Origin: Allolobophora icterica
Taxonomy: Eukaryota > Annelida > Clitellata > Crassiclitellata > Lumbricidae
Reading direction: 5' to 3'
Assembly: GCA_963556255.1 (NCBI GenBank)
Contig: OY744605.1
Location: 9,925,826-9,989,825, forward strand
Length of the DNA: 64,000 bases
In this document: in pieces, positions 1 through 10,500 of the stretch
Layout of the letters: every line of letters begins with the position of its first letter
How positions within the stretch are numbered: position 1 is the stretch's first letter
Translations under genes and position numbers: made by a program
Notes under the pieces: model-generated
Database searches by the model: none
What the model was told of the DNA's origin: nothing
Seen by the model: only the letters and a program-made list of their open reading frames with translations

Positions 1-1123
1 ATAGGAGCAAAACGAATTGAGAACTATGCACTGTTTTCTTAGTAACTAACTCATAACGCTGCCTTGTATTGCTCGCAAATTCGGCATAGTCATCTTATGG
101 CTTCTAGCATTCATATCATTATCATTTCTGCCATGGCTTTCAGCCGATATTGATAAATTTTATGCGCTTAATCAAGTGATGTGATGCAGATAACTGTATG
201 CTTTCCTAAACCACATTTCTGTCTAAAAATCTTCTAATTAATATTTATTCCAATTTTTTTCCACTCGAGTCAAGATAATACCCACAACAAGTATGAGGCA
301 TAGGCAATGCTCGACTTGGCATTTGCATTATCTTCTACGAACATCCTGCTCTTTAGGTCCTTTGTAGTAGCAGTAATAATCTGGCTTAGAGCATGTAATC
401 AGATTTTGATTTCTAAACGGTGTCTGTTCAAATGGCGTGGGAATACATTTGCATGTGCTCTTGTCAGATGCAAATTAAGGCTACTTACTTAATAACTTAG
501 TTACTTGCCTGCTTATTTATTTACTTACATAGTTGTTTATGCGCATCTATAGGAACTTATCCGGACAGTGTTATCAAGCCCGTAGGTTCATTTGACTCGG
601 ACATGGTAATCCAGCCGTAGCACACCTCTAGAAGCCTCATCTAGTGTTATTTACCGAACACTGGAGAATGAGGACCGAGTTGTCATCAATCCAAATACTA
701 ATGCCGCTTCCCACAAGTTGTCCCATCCAGATTGCGATCTGATATCGAAACTAACCAAACAATCTGCTGTGATGTAACGCTGGCCATAATCGGGTCTCTT
801 TGACTCGGTTTTTGAATGGTGCTGAAAATAGTCAGAGATTTACCTTAAGGCCTACATTAAATAGTACCCTGCTCAACGTAATATAAATACACTTTTCCTT
901 GCAGGGTCGTTACAACACCATGTAGGCCTATTCACAGACATAGTTTTCGGTTTGTTTCTTTGCTAAATCTACAAAAATAATTTAATATTACACTTTTTCA
1001 CTTTCTTTGCAGATCATAGAAGATGGACGTTGGCAATAATGCACAAAGAAAGTAAATATATCAACTAGTCGAAACAAAACAAAGAGCCACCATGAAAGTA
1101 ACCAACATACACCTAAACAAAAC
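1..1123. other. 3' flank of gene copy 1; no gene seen
   Basis: This sequence lies downstream of gene copy 1 beyond the 12-kb transposon and matches 38341-39505 at the same place in copy 2. I see no credible coding region. Around 425-535 there is a retroposon-like 3' end, a TTTGCATGTG motif followed by a TTAC-rich tail. It recurs at 38820-38890 and, reverse-complemented, near 26465-26525. The copy at the same place in unit 2 means it predates the duplication. Confidence 0.6.
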
Positions 1124-1127
1124 ATAT

Positions 1128-1160
1128 CGTCCACTAAAAGCAAAAATGTTCTAACTCTGA
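1128..1160 (+). repeat. Left terminal inverted repeat of the composite transposon
   Basis: The 33 bases pair with 13177-13209 with five mismatches. The shared core is AGCAAAAA.GTTC followed by AACTCTGA. Related motifs (GCAAAAATGTTC or its complement) recur inside the left end near 1217, 1331 and 1400 and near the right end at 6063. They look like subterminal transposase-binding repeats. Confidence 0.85.
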
Positions 1161-1514
1161 ATTCGTCAATATCAGCCTAACCATAGCCTCGTTGAGTAAA
1201 TTCATTTATCTTTCGTGCAAAAATGTTCCAGCTCTATAGCACATACCAGTACTGACATCTAGCGAAGCACTTTTGTTTCAACTGTGACTATTATTATATT
1301 CTATAGTGCGAATTTGTTCCAAGTGTAGATAGAACATTTTTGCCTCAAATCATCAACATCCCGGATTAGGCTATTGAGAGCAATGTTGTTTCAACTGTAG
1401 TTGGAATATTTTTGCTCACCACTGATCAACTTCCGGCGGCTGTTAACGATGATATTTTGTGATAATTTTGGTTAATTTTCGCGACAATAATTATTTTTTA
1501 GCAAGTTTCGAACA

Positions 1515-1599
1515 ATGTCACGATCAAATAATTATAGGCAAAGCAAATTTAAAGCTTGTGAAGTGCTGCGACTGCTCATGCTCGATGAATCTGACGCAG
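1515..1599 (+). CDS. Transposase-like gene, exon 1
   Basis: An ATG at 1515 opens a 28-codon basic peptide (starting MSRSNNYRQSKF) that ends in phase 1 at a strong donor, GCAG|GTAAGA. The acceptor ATCCAG| at 2061-2066 restores the frame in phase 1, giving an acidic linker (DNSAVDEDYKLSDDES). The in-frame ATG at 2030 would be an alternative start, but it lies upstream of this acceptor and encodes no recognisable sequence. Confidence 0.6.
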
Positions 1600-2066
1600 G
1601 TAAGATTTATTTCATGCTTTTGATTTAATGAAACGCGAGTATCCGTAACTGCGGGCGATATTATGTGCTTGTCGCCACACGCTTGATATTAAATGTAATA
1701 ATACCGAAATATATTCGCAAGTTACTCAAACATCGAGATATCGTTGGATTTGAAATATTTACTAGGAAACCTTAACGCAGAATCTGATGTTCACTTAATC
1801 TGGATCGCTCAATATCATCCCATCTGCTCACAATGACTCCTTCATTATTATGCACCAATGTTTCAACTCTGAATTTGCCAATAACAGCCTAACCATGGCC
1901 TCGATGAGTAAATTCATTGCTAATTACGGCTAAAATTAATGAGGGTTAAAGTTATGGCTTGGGTTTGGGCTACATAACCCAAACCCAAATTAACATTGAA
2001 GCGCATAACCAAGGTAAGATAAAATCATTATGGGACATAATTTACTCTTAAACAATATTGATCCAG

Positions 2067-3280
2067 ATAACTCGGCAGTCGACGAAGATTACAAGCTCAG
2101 TGATGATGAGTCGAACGACGACGGTACGTGTATGAAACAGTCTGGACGCTCATCCCCTCCTGTTACCGACCACTTCACGCTTGCTGCATCGGCCACAGTA
2201 GACCAGCCTCAACCTGCTTTGCTGGCCACCGTCGACCAGTCTCTACATGCCCCTCTGGACAATGTCAACCAGTCTCTACATGCCATTCTGGACACCGTCG
2301 ACCAATCTCAACCTGCTTTGCTGGCCGCTGTCGACCAATCTCAACCTGCTTTGCTGGCCGGTGTCGACCAGTCTCTACATGCCATTCTGGACACCGTCGA
2401 CCAATCTCAACCTGCTTTGCTGGCCGCTGTCGACCAATCTCAACCTGCTTTGCTGGCCGCTGTCGACCAATCTCAACCTGCTTTGCTGGCCGGTGTCGAC
2501 CAGTCTCTACATGCCATTCTGGACAATATCAACCAGCCTCCGCCCCCAGTGTCTGCAATTGAAGACCAGTCTGAGTCTCAGCATAAGAAGACCCGGAAGC
2601 GTAAAAGAAATGAACTGGAATGGAAACGATTCGTGCAGAAAAAAGCTTACAATTGTGGAGAACAAGTTAAACGCAAGAAAAAAAATACCAATATGCCAGA
2701 GACCTCGAAGAGAGTAGTAAGAGGTATGTGCATGGCAGAAAAGTGCAGGAGAAAGTGTAGTAAAAAAATTGATGAGCAGCAACAGGATAAGATAAACAAA
2801 GCTTTTTGGGAAATGGGTTTGAAGGAACGACGACATGATTTTGTTGGTAGCAATACTGAGAAGCAGGTTGTATCGACCAGAACCAAGCTGAATAACGGTG
2901 GTAAGAGTAAACCACGAAATCATTCATATTACTTTTTCTTGCCCAATATAGAGAACGAGAGAGTGAGTGTGTGTAAAAATTTCTTTCTAAATACGTTGGA
3001 CATATCAGCCGCAATGGTACGTGAAGCACACAAAATTGGCATTCGTGGCGCAACACCAGGCAGAGGTTCTGTAAATGAAAAACGAGGGGGTCATAACAAA
3101 ACCAAGCCAGATTCCTTGGCTGAAGTCAAATTACACATTGAGTCATTTCCACACGTGGAAAGTCATTATTGTCGTTCAACCAGAGTGTGTAAGTATCTCG
3201 AGGGAGCTTTGACCATTTCTGCCATGTATCGATTATATAAGGACAAGTGCATGAGTGAGGCAAAAGAGGTCGTACACAAA
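2067..3280 (+). CDS. Transposase-like gene, exon 2, part before the LINE
   Basis: It begins with an acidic stretch, then an 11-residue tandem repeat (VDQSQPALLAA type), a basic nuclear-localisation-like run (KKTRKRKRN, near 2587) and a cysteine/basic region resembling the N-terminal half of the DUF7869-associated family (CRRKCSKKI, RDFF-like and TPGRG segments). It ends in VVHK at the LINE junction. The family normally continues with a tyrosine- and arginine-rich stretch, which is found intact from 4868. Confidence 0.65.
2196..2530 (+). repeat. 33-bp coding minisatellite in the transposase-like gene
   Basis: About ten in-frame copies of a 33-bp unit encode VDQSQPALLA(A/G) or VDQSLHAILDT. The unit length is a multiple of three, so copy-number change keeps the frame. 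Higher-order pairs of units are visible, showing recent slippage or unequal exchange. Confidence 0.9.
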
Positions 3281-4861
3281 AAATTCAAAATTCAAAATTC
3301 AAAATAGTTTATTGCGACCAATAACAACAAAATCACAATTCCAACTTTTAAACACAATTAGACTTATACTAGCTATTGGTAGCAATGGGCGGCCCCAAAG
3401 GGATACAATCCCGCTAAGCGGGGTCACCCCAGTATCCAGGTAACAGCTTCTAGATGTATGGCCGAGTTTCCTTGGATAAATTCTAGGAATAATCTTAACT
3501 ATTCTTAACTAAATTCCTTAACTAATGCCTCCTGGCCCGGCCCCGGTGCGTACACACTCCAATGATCTGGACCCTTCAGGAGTGGCCCGGTGGCGTTGCT
3601 AGGGGAGTGGTTGCGTTTTTCCCAGGTGTCTTCGTAAACTGGCTTTGAACTCGGATCTACTTTTCGAGAGTCTGATTGCAAGTGGTATTTCATTCCATAA
3701 CTGCGGTCCCGAAGATTTGATACAAAATTCCCTTGTGTTGGTACGGGTTCTTATTGGACGGTACTCAGTAGCACTCCTAGTATTATGTGCATGTATATGG
3801 GATCCTAAGGTAAAGTATCCCTTAAATGAAACAGGGAGTAGGTTCTGCTCATATTGGTATATAAAATCCGCTATTTGCATCATTCTAATTTGGTTGATTT
3901 TCAATATGTTTAGATCTTTGTATATTGGACCAGAGCTTGTGTTTCGAGGAGATCCGTTTATTATTCTCACCGCCTTTTTTTGCAAAATCGTTAACTTGTA
4001 TAGCCTGGACTCATAGGTAGATGCCCATATCATGTTGCAATAGTTTAAGTAAGGATATATTAGGGAATAGTATAGGTTTAATCTAATGTCCTTGGGTAGT
4101 AAGTAGGATATTCTAGATAGAACCCCTATACTTTTAGCAATTTTACGTGAGGTGTAATTGATATGTTCTTTCCAATTCAGATGTTGGTCCACAAATACAC
4201 CCAAAAATTTTGTGGAATCAACTTGTGTAATAGGGGCTCCATCAATTTTCAATTCTATATCTACTGGACTAATTTTCCTATGTGATTTAAATAGTATAAA
4301 ATTGGTCTTCTCGATGTTAAGCGTTAGTCTATTCGCTGCAAACCATCTATTGATACTTATTAGTTCCTGGTTGATAATTTCCATGAGGGATACCCAAGAG
4401 CTGTTTGAATAGAAAATATTGGTATCGTCCGCAAACAAAATAAGGTACATAGTATTAGAGACGTTTGCTAAATCGTTAATATATAAAAGAAATAAGAGCG
4501 GTCCAAGGTTTGAGCCCTGAGGGACGCCATAGGTAATGCCTCTACTATCTGACATTACGCCATTACACATAACTTTTTGAGCTCTATTTTGGAAATAACT
4601 ATGGAACCATTTTAGTTGCATCCCCCTTATGCCATAGATTGCTAATTTTTTTAAAAGTATGCTATGATCCACCGTATCAAATGCTTTCGCTAAGTCTATA
4701 AATATTCCTACTGAATATTCATTGTTATCTATGGCTTTTGAAATCCTTTCTTCCATTTCCAGTAGTGCCATAGAAGTGGAGTGTCCCTGTCTAAATCCGT
4801 GTTGCGAGCAATGTATTATTGCTCGCAACACGGTACACACTCTCGATACACACTCTCGATA
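3281..4861 (-). mobile_element. 5'-truncated LINE inserted antisense in the transposase-like gene
   Basis: A non-LTR retrotransposon, CR1/Jockey-like by eye. Its 3' end is at 3281, where AATTTTGA-type tail repeats follow a TAAACTATT stretch. The 5' end is truncated within the reverse transcriptase near 4808 and followed by palindromic junction sequence to about 4864. A short imperfect target duplication (TACACRA) flanks it. The open reading frame looks undamaged over the retained 400 codons, so the insertion is fairly young. Confidence 0.85.
3599..4808 (-). pseudogene. LINE reverse transcriptase, N-terminally truncated
   Basis: It holds the fingers/palm block GFRQGHSTSMALLEMEE, the D-x-x-K-A-F-D motif (IDLAKAFDTVDHSILL), the PQGSNLGPLLF motif and the catalytic LFADDTNIF box, then a thumb and the LINE C-terminal region (SGPQLWNEIPLAIR). 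It uses an FADD rather than YADD box. The endonuclease domain is missing through 5' truncation, so this copy cannot move autonomously. Confidence 0.9.
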
Positions 4862-4880
4862 CACGAGAGTGTGTATCGAT
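4791..4880. repeat. Two palindromes at the LINE 5' junction
   Basis: First, CCGTGTTGCGAGCAAT is followed within two bases by its inverted copy (LINE sequence folded back). Next, CGATACACACTCTCG occurs twice and is then met by its inverse, which is the original target sequence (GAGAGTGTGTATCG). The pattern fits snap-back or template switching when second-strand synthesis ended. Confidence 0.75.
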
Positions 4881-5914
4881 CTGTGTTTGTGAATGATTAC
4901 AACCTAAGATTTCATAAGCCATCGAAGGACACATGTGATTCGTGTTGTAAGTTTGAGTTGCGCAAGAAGTCAAATGGAGGTGTTTTAGCAGCAGAGGAAC
5001 AAGCGGAATACGCTGCACATATTCGAAGGAAAGAGCAAGCCCGAACGAGCAAGATTATCGATAAAGAAGGCACTTCTGATAGCAAAATATGCGCAGCAAT
5101 GGACCTTGAACAACTTCTTACCGTTCCGAAGTTATCAGTGGGTTCAGCATATTATTTGCGAAAACTTAGCATGTATAATCTAACTTTCTATAACTTGGGA
5201 ACAAAGGAAGGGAGCTGCTACATGTGGACAGAGTCAGAGGCCGGAAGAGGAGCCAATGAAATTGCATCAGCTTTATACCATTGGCTGGTTGAAGAAGATA
5301 AAAAGGGCGCTGAGCAGATAACAGTATACAGTGATACTTGTGCAGGGCAGAATAGAAACAGGGTGGTGTGTAGTATGATAATTGTGTTTCTCAGCAGGAG
5401 TGTGAATACGCAAAAAGTCGAACAAAAGTACTTTGAATCTGGCCACTCGCAGATGGAATGCGATGCTATTCACAGCTCAATTGAAAACAAAGTTCGAAAG
5501 CGAGATATTCATCTTCCCAGTCAATACGAGGAGGCCGCACGTACCGCTAGACCAAAAATGCCATATAAAGTTATTTCTCTGAACAGAGAAAATATCTATG
5601 ACTGGAGTGCAGTTAACACTGTGATGCGTGGCAACGCTTTTGCAGGCATCATAACAAAGCACTCTATAATCTACAGCCGAGACGATGCGCGCGATGTAGC
5701 AGTTTCGTTTTCCAACGAAATTGGAGGAGTGAGTGAAGCGGTTGTCTACAAGAAGAGGGGAAGGAATGTCAATTTCAGTAATATGGAGCTAACACACGCG
5801 TATACCGCACCACTGGGGGTAGACAAAAACAAGAAGGAAGACCTGCTGAAACTTTGCGCTTTTCTGCCAAATGATTGTAAACCGTTCTACGAGTCTCTCG
5901 CTGTTCGTAACTGA
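4865..5914 (+). CDS. Transposase-like gene, exon 2, part after the LINE (DUF7869-like domain)
   Basis: About 350 residues, frame-compatible with the part before 3280. Visible features are a D-x-C-x-x-C pair (DTCDSCCKFE) near 4930, a long lysine/glutamate linker, the AAMDLEQLL segment, an FYNLGTKEGSCYMWTE strand region, W-x-E...RGANEIAS, and the hallmark YSDTCAGQNRNR. The family is uncharacterised; the DDE transposase role is inferred from the terminal repeats around the gene. The open frame from 4781 includes LINE-derived and palindromic sequence up to about 4864 that does not belong to the protein. Confidence 0.75.
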   Translation, partial: ESVYRSVFVNDYNLRFHKPSKDTCDSCCKFELRKKSNGGVLAAEEQAEYAAHIRRKEQARTSKIIDKEGTSDSKICAAMDLEQLLTVPKLSVGSAYYLRKLSMYNLTFYNLGTKEGSCYMWTESEAGRGANEIASALYHWLVEEDKKGAEQITVYSDTCAGQNRNRVVCSMIIVFLSRSVNTQKVEQKYFESGHSQMECDAIHSSIENKVRKRDIHLPSQYEEAARTARPKMPYKVISLNRENIYDWSAVNTVMRGNAFAGIITKHSIIYSRDDARDVAVSFSNEIGGVSEAVVYKKRGRNVNFSNMELTHAYTAPLGVDKNKKEDLLKLCAFLPNDCKPFYESLAVRN

Positions 5915-6083
5915 GGCAATTGAGCAAGAACAACATACTGGATAAATAATAACTTGGTTTTGCTTTTATGTGTAGTATCATCATTTTTCTGGTTTCATCA
6001 CACTTAACAAAGCAACAAAGTTTATTTAGTTAGAATGTTTTGACTTTCAACTTTTAAGTGCAAAAATGTACCATCTAGAATGA

Positions 6084-6561
6084 TGTGAACTGAGTTTTGT
6101 GTACAGTCTTGCAGTGCGAGATATTAGCGTATATATTTAGTGCGCTTACTTTAGTTTCACGTGTATATGTATATATGATAGATGTATAACGTATAGTCTT
6201 AGTGACACGCGCGGCCGGCCAATCTCGGCAGGCGGCCGCGCTATATGTATATTATTAGAGTTCGCTTAGGCGCACAGAAGACAGGTGTGTCAAGAGGCGC
6301 GAAGAATTATGCTGACTAGAGAAGTTTGAATTCGAGTGTGTTCGCTGTAGTAGTGTGGCTGACTAGTTGAGTTGTAATCGAATTGAGTTCTGTCTGTTTG
6401 TTTCTTATTAAACTAAAAGATATTAAACTGTGTTGCTGATTAATTCAGGTTATACTTATACGTAGAATTAGTGTTCAAAAGGTGAACGTTAAATAGGCGT
6501 TAAGTACGAAGAGAACAAGGATTTAATCAGAAGGATTGTCAACGGAAGGATTGGGTTGACA
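6084..6561 (+). repeat. 5' LTR (478 bp)
   Basis: It starts TGTGAACTGAG and ends GGGTTGACA, that is TG...CA. It matches 12538-13015 base for base as far as I can read. It contains a GC-rich palindromic patch (GCGGCCGGCC near 6210) and ATTAAA-type sequences near 6408 that could serve polyadenylation. Confidence 0.93.
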
Positions 6562-6942
6562 TTATTGGTGGCAGCGTCGGTGGAATAAATACTCACGGTG
6601 GAATAAATACTCACGGTGGAATAATTACTCACGGTGGATATAAACTCACGGTGGATTAAAATTCACGTTATCACCTCCTTCGGCGGATAAAAGAATCTAC
6701 GACGGTGATAAAAGAATTTACAACGGTGTTAGAAGAATCTACGACGGTGATAAAAGAATTTACGCGTTGTTGCTGTGTGACGTGTCTACGATATCAACGA
6801 CGGTGGAACACGAGAAACGGTATAAAAATTTCGTTGTTTTCCACGAACAAATATAAAAGAAATCCCGTTTGTTTATCGATTCACACAACAAGAAAAACCG
6901 TGACTTCTTTGAAAAGAGAAATCACCAAAGTAAACAAGTAAG
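6562..6942 (+). other. Leader of the LTR element
   Basis: Untranslated leader between the 5' LTR and the gag start. A primer-binding site should lie just inside the LTR (TTATTGGTGGCAGCG); I could not assign the tRNA. Short tandem repeats of CGGTGGAATAAATACTCA and GACGGTGATAAAAGAAT fill much of it. Confidence 0.6.
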
Positions 6943-7512
6943 ATGGAGAAACTAAGTGCTGAAAGACAAGCAGATATTAAGATGTCTACGGAAAGGCTGA
7001 AACAGCGTTTGTTGAAAGCCGGTTTTAAAGAAGAACAATTAGAAGGTATGTCACGTGGTGACATGATACAGGAACTCGCTGAAGTGTGGGTGAAAGAAGA
7101 AGTCGAAGAAGAAGGTGCCGTTGGCGGTGCCGTAGAAAAGGCTATTGAAAAACCTCCTGCGCCTATGTCTATGGAGATGTTGATGCAGTGGATGATGATG
7201 ACTAGACAAGAAGAGAAAGAAAGAGAAGATAAACGGAGACAAGAAGAGAAAGAGATAAGACAGGAAGAATTGCGTCGTGAGAGAGAGAAAGAAGAGAAAG
7301 CGGAACTTGTAAGGCAAGAAGAATTGCGCTTGCAGCGAGAGAAAGAAGAGAAAGCGGAACTTGCAAGGCAAGAAGAATTGCGCTTGCAGCGAGAGAAAGA
7401 AGAGAAAGCAGAACTTGTAAGGCAAGAAGAATTGCGCTTGCAGCGAGAGAAAGAAGAGAAAGCAGAACTTGTAAGGCAAGAAGAATTGCGCTTGCAGAGA
7501 GAGAGAAGATAA
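6943..7512 (+). CDS. gag N-terminal part, ends at a frameshift
   Basis: The start ATG follows AACAAGTAAG at 6943. It encodes about 190 residues: an N-terminal SAP-like or helical region (KAGFKEEQLEGMSRGDMI), a short proline/methionine stretch, then a highly charged coiled coil built from tandem repeats (RQEELRLQREKEEKAEL). It stops at a TAA at 7510 that is in frame only because of a one-base slip. The next frame carries on the same coiled coil, so this is one gag gene broken by an indel, not a separate gene. Confidence 0.8.
   Translation: MEKLSAERQADIKMSTERLKQRLLKAGFKEEQLEGMSRGDMIQELAEVWVKEEVEEEGAVGGAVEKAIEKPPAPMSMEMLMQWMMMTRQEEKEREDKRRQEEKEIRQEELRREREKEEKAELVRQEELRLQREKEEKAELARQEELRLQREKEEKAELVRQEELRLQREKEEKAELVRQEELRLQRERR
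7293..7500 (+). repeat. Coding tandem repeat in gag coiled coil
   Basis: Four near-perfect units of about 54 bp encode RQEELRLQREKEEKAELV. The frameshift lies directly after the last unit, where the sequence becomes an AGAGAGAGA run. This is a typical place for slippage. Confidence 0.85.
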
Positions 7513-7522
7513 AGCAGAACAA

Positions 7523-10500
7523 GTGCGTAAGGCAGAACTGGAATTGCAAAAACATCAGTTTGAGATTCAATTAGAACAGTTGAAAAGAGATAGAGAAGAT
7601 GCTGAAAGAAGAAGACTGGAGCAGATGATTGAATTTGAAAGAGCTAGAAAAAGTGATGAAGAGGTTCGTCAGCAACAGATTGAAGCAAAGAGAATGCGTG
7701 AAGAAGAAAAAGAAAAAGCGCGAACGTTAGAGTTGGAACGTGCAGAACAGATCAGACAAGAAGAACTCAAATTTCAGAAAGAAAGTTTGGAAAAGGCAGA
7801 GGCAGAAAGACAGGAACGTCTGAAACTGGAGAAATCAAAATTGGCATTGAAAGAAACGCAAATGAGAGAAGAACGGGAAGCAGAAAGAAGGAAACAGCAA
7901 GAAAGTGAAACGTTGGTGTCAAAAATTAAGAAAATAGGTGATGCAATGAAGCATGTATTGCCTCAAATGCCAACTGATATGATGGAGGTGCCATTATATT
8001 TTGAAACAGTCGAGAACGCATTTCGCAGTTTTGCTGTGGAAAAGCCGTTTTGGGTGAAATTATTACTACCATTGATGACGCCGAAAGCTCGAACCGTTCT
8101 AAATAGATTGTCATTCGATGATCTAGACAATTATGATAGAGTCAAGCAGCACTTATTAAAAGAATTTAAATTGACTTCGAGAGAATACAGAGCCAGATTT
8201 GTGGATGCTAAGAAGACAACAGAAGAGACTTATACGATGTTTACGGCAAGACTTAAGAACTTGCTAAACTATTACGTGAGAAGTCGAAACGTGAACAGAG
8301 AGTATGATACGCTCTTTGATTTGCTGGTAGCGGATAAGCTGAAAGAATGTTTACCGCCAGGTCCACTACAGTTTGTATTGTCAAAGGAAGGAACTGACTG
8401 TCTCCAAGCTAGTGCAGTGGCAGACCTAGCAGACATTCATGTAAACAATCGAATTGGGTTTGCGATCCCAAATATAAACAGTTATCCTTCTCAACGTTCC
8501 GTAAACCAAAGCCAGAGTGGAAAGTGGAAAAGTAATCCAGAAACAGGGAGTCAGTTCAAAGGTAAAGAAGTCAAGGCTAGTGTCCCTGTACCCAATGAGA
8601 CCAGAGAAGTGACGTTTGGTCGTCAGGGATTTAACAAATCGTCAGCGCCGTTTGCCAAAAGGGAAGGCAACACATCGTTTACGCAGTATAAGAGATATGA
8701 AGGCAATGAACAACGAGGTATGGTGGTGAAGCGTTGTCACAACTGTGGTTCAGACAAACATTTGGTTAAATTTTGTCCAGTTCCAGTGGCAGCAGCTAGT
8801 TCTAGCAGAAATCAAGAACACACAAGGGTGAATTTGATTCAAGTGGTTAGTGATACAGGTAATCAAACCACGGGTCAAGAAAACCAAGAGACTGAAGTAA
8901 AGTCAGTAATGAAATGTGGTATTCAAAAAGAAATTCTATTGGATGCTGAAATTCAGAGAGAAGTCATAGGAAAAGATGACAGTCGAATATTGAAGAAATC
9001 GTTCTTGCAATATGTCGAGGTTGAAATTCGTGCAGTAGACGGTAAAGAGCCAGTGAAAGTCAAAGCACTGAGCGACTCGGGTGCAGAGATTCCGGTGATT
9101 AGTGAAGAATTACTGGAAGGCATGAAGGTGGAACAAATTGGAAAAGTGAATTTGCAATGTGTGGCAGGAGATGCCATTCCTGCGAAGTTAGTGAAAGTGG
9201 ATGTTAGACTGTGTGGTAGTGACGTGGAAGAAGAGGGATTTCCGCGTAAAATCCAGTGTTCACTTACACCTTATGTCACCTTGATGTGTGCTAGTATTGC
9301 AAAGATGGGCAGTACAGAAAGATTCTTGTTGCATCCAGAGATAATTGCCGAATTAAAAGCCGTACCACAGATGAAAGTTAAAACGATACAAGGAGATGTG
9401 AGTGTACGAGCAAATGTAATGACGAGAGCGCAGAGTCGGAAACAGGAAATGGTAGATGTTGATGAGAAGAGTGAAACTGAAAGTTCAAGTGATGAGGAAA
9501 ACGAAAGTAATGAGCAACGAAGCTTATCGCGAGATGGTATAACATCAGAGATGAATGAGCAAGAGATGGCTGCATGCGAGAATGGCACATTAAATGAAAC
9601 TGAAGAAGACAATGAATGTGATGTGGGGATAGGAGACTTGTATAGAGATGAAGAGATGGACGAAGAACAAAAGGTGCAGATTGCCGATTCGAAGAAGTTC
9701 GAAGAGCAACAGAGAAAGGATGAATCGTTGAAGCCGTGGTGGAAGTTAGCACAAGAGAAAGAATCTGAATTCTGTGTGATCAACGGTTTATTGCATAAGA
9801 AATATCAGATATTAGACCAGACGATATATCAACTAGTGTTACCAAAAGAGAGACGAATTAAAGTGATGGAATTGGCGCATGAATCGGTATTTGGAGGACA
9901 TCTAGGAGAAGAGAAAACAAGAGAACGAATAAAATTATCTTTTGTATGGCCAAAGATGAGAAGAGACATTGTGAAATTTTGTAAGTCTTGCGAGAAGTGT
10001 CAACTAAAGGCAAGGAGTTTGGTGATGGATAGAGTACCTATCACTCCGGTCTCAAGAGAAGAGGTCGCCTTCAAGAGAATGACGATGGACCTCGTTGGCC
10101 CGATCGATCCAGTATCTGCTGCAGGTCACAAGTATTGTTTATGCATTGTGGACTCGTGCACCAGATGGCCTACAATCTTTTTATTGAAATCGCTGACAGC
10201 GAAGGCTGTGTGTGAAGCGTTGATGGAACTATTCATGAACGTGGGTGTGCCGTCCGTGATTACAAGTGACCAAGGAACGAACTTCACAGCCAGTTTGACA
10301 AGAGAATTTCTCAATTTAATGGGCTGTAGTCCAAGATTCGACACACCAGGACACCCAGAGGCTGCTGGATTAGTAGAAAGATGGAATCAGACATTTAAAA
10401 AGATGATCCATCATGTGATAATAGACAACCCGAGGAAATGGCACAAGATAATTCCTTTCACAGTGTGGGCATTACGTGAAGTGCCGAATGCAACTACTGG

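Larger units (their letters stand above)
1515..5914 (+). pseudogene. DUF7869-like transposase gene, two exons, interrupted by a LINE
   Basis: This is a predicted two-exon gene: exon 1 at 1515-1599 and exon 2 from 2067, split at 3280/4865 by an antisense LINE, ending at the stop near 5914. The conserved C-terminal part resembles an uncharacterised animal protein family (DUF7869) marked by a Y-S-D-x-C-x-G-Q-N-R-N motif, seen near 5330, and a G-H-S-Q-x-E-x-D-A motif near 5443. An acidic D in AAMDLEQLL (near 5100) and these two motifs would suit an RNase-H-like DDE fold, but that is inference. Its position between inverted ends suggests it is the element's transposase. The reading frame is open on both sides of the LINE, so inactivation came mainly from that insertion. 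Confidence 0.7.

Noticed and set aside
2128..2717. Overlapping plus-strand frames with Cys/Arg- or Trp/Leu-rich repeats
   Set aside because: These are shadow frames of the 33-bp coding minisatellite. The frame giving VDQSQPALLA continues into conserved sequence; the others do not.
7490..7525. Programmed gag-pol frameshift
   Set aside because: The break lies within the gag coiled coil, upstream of the CCHC knuckle, with no slippery heptamer or stem-loop that I can see. An indel is simpler.
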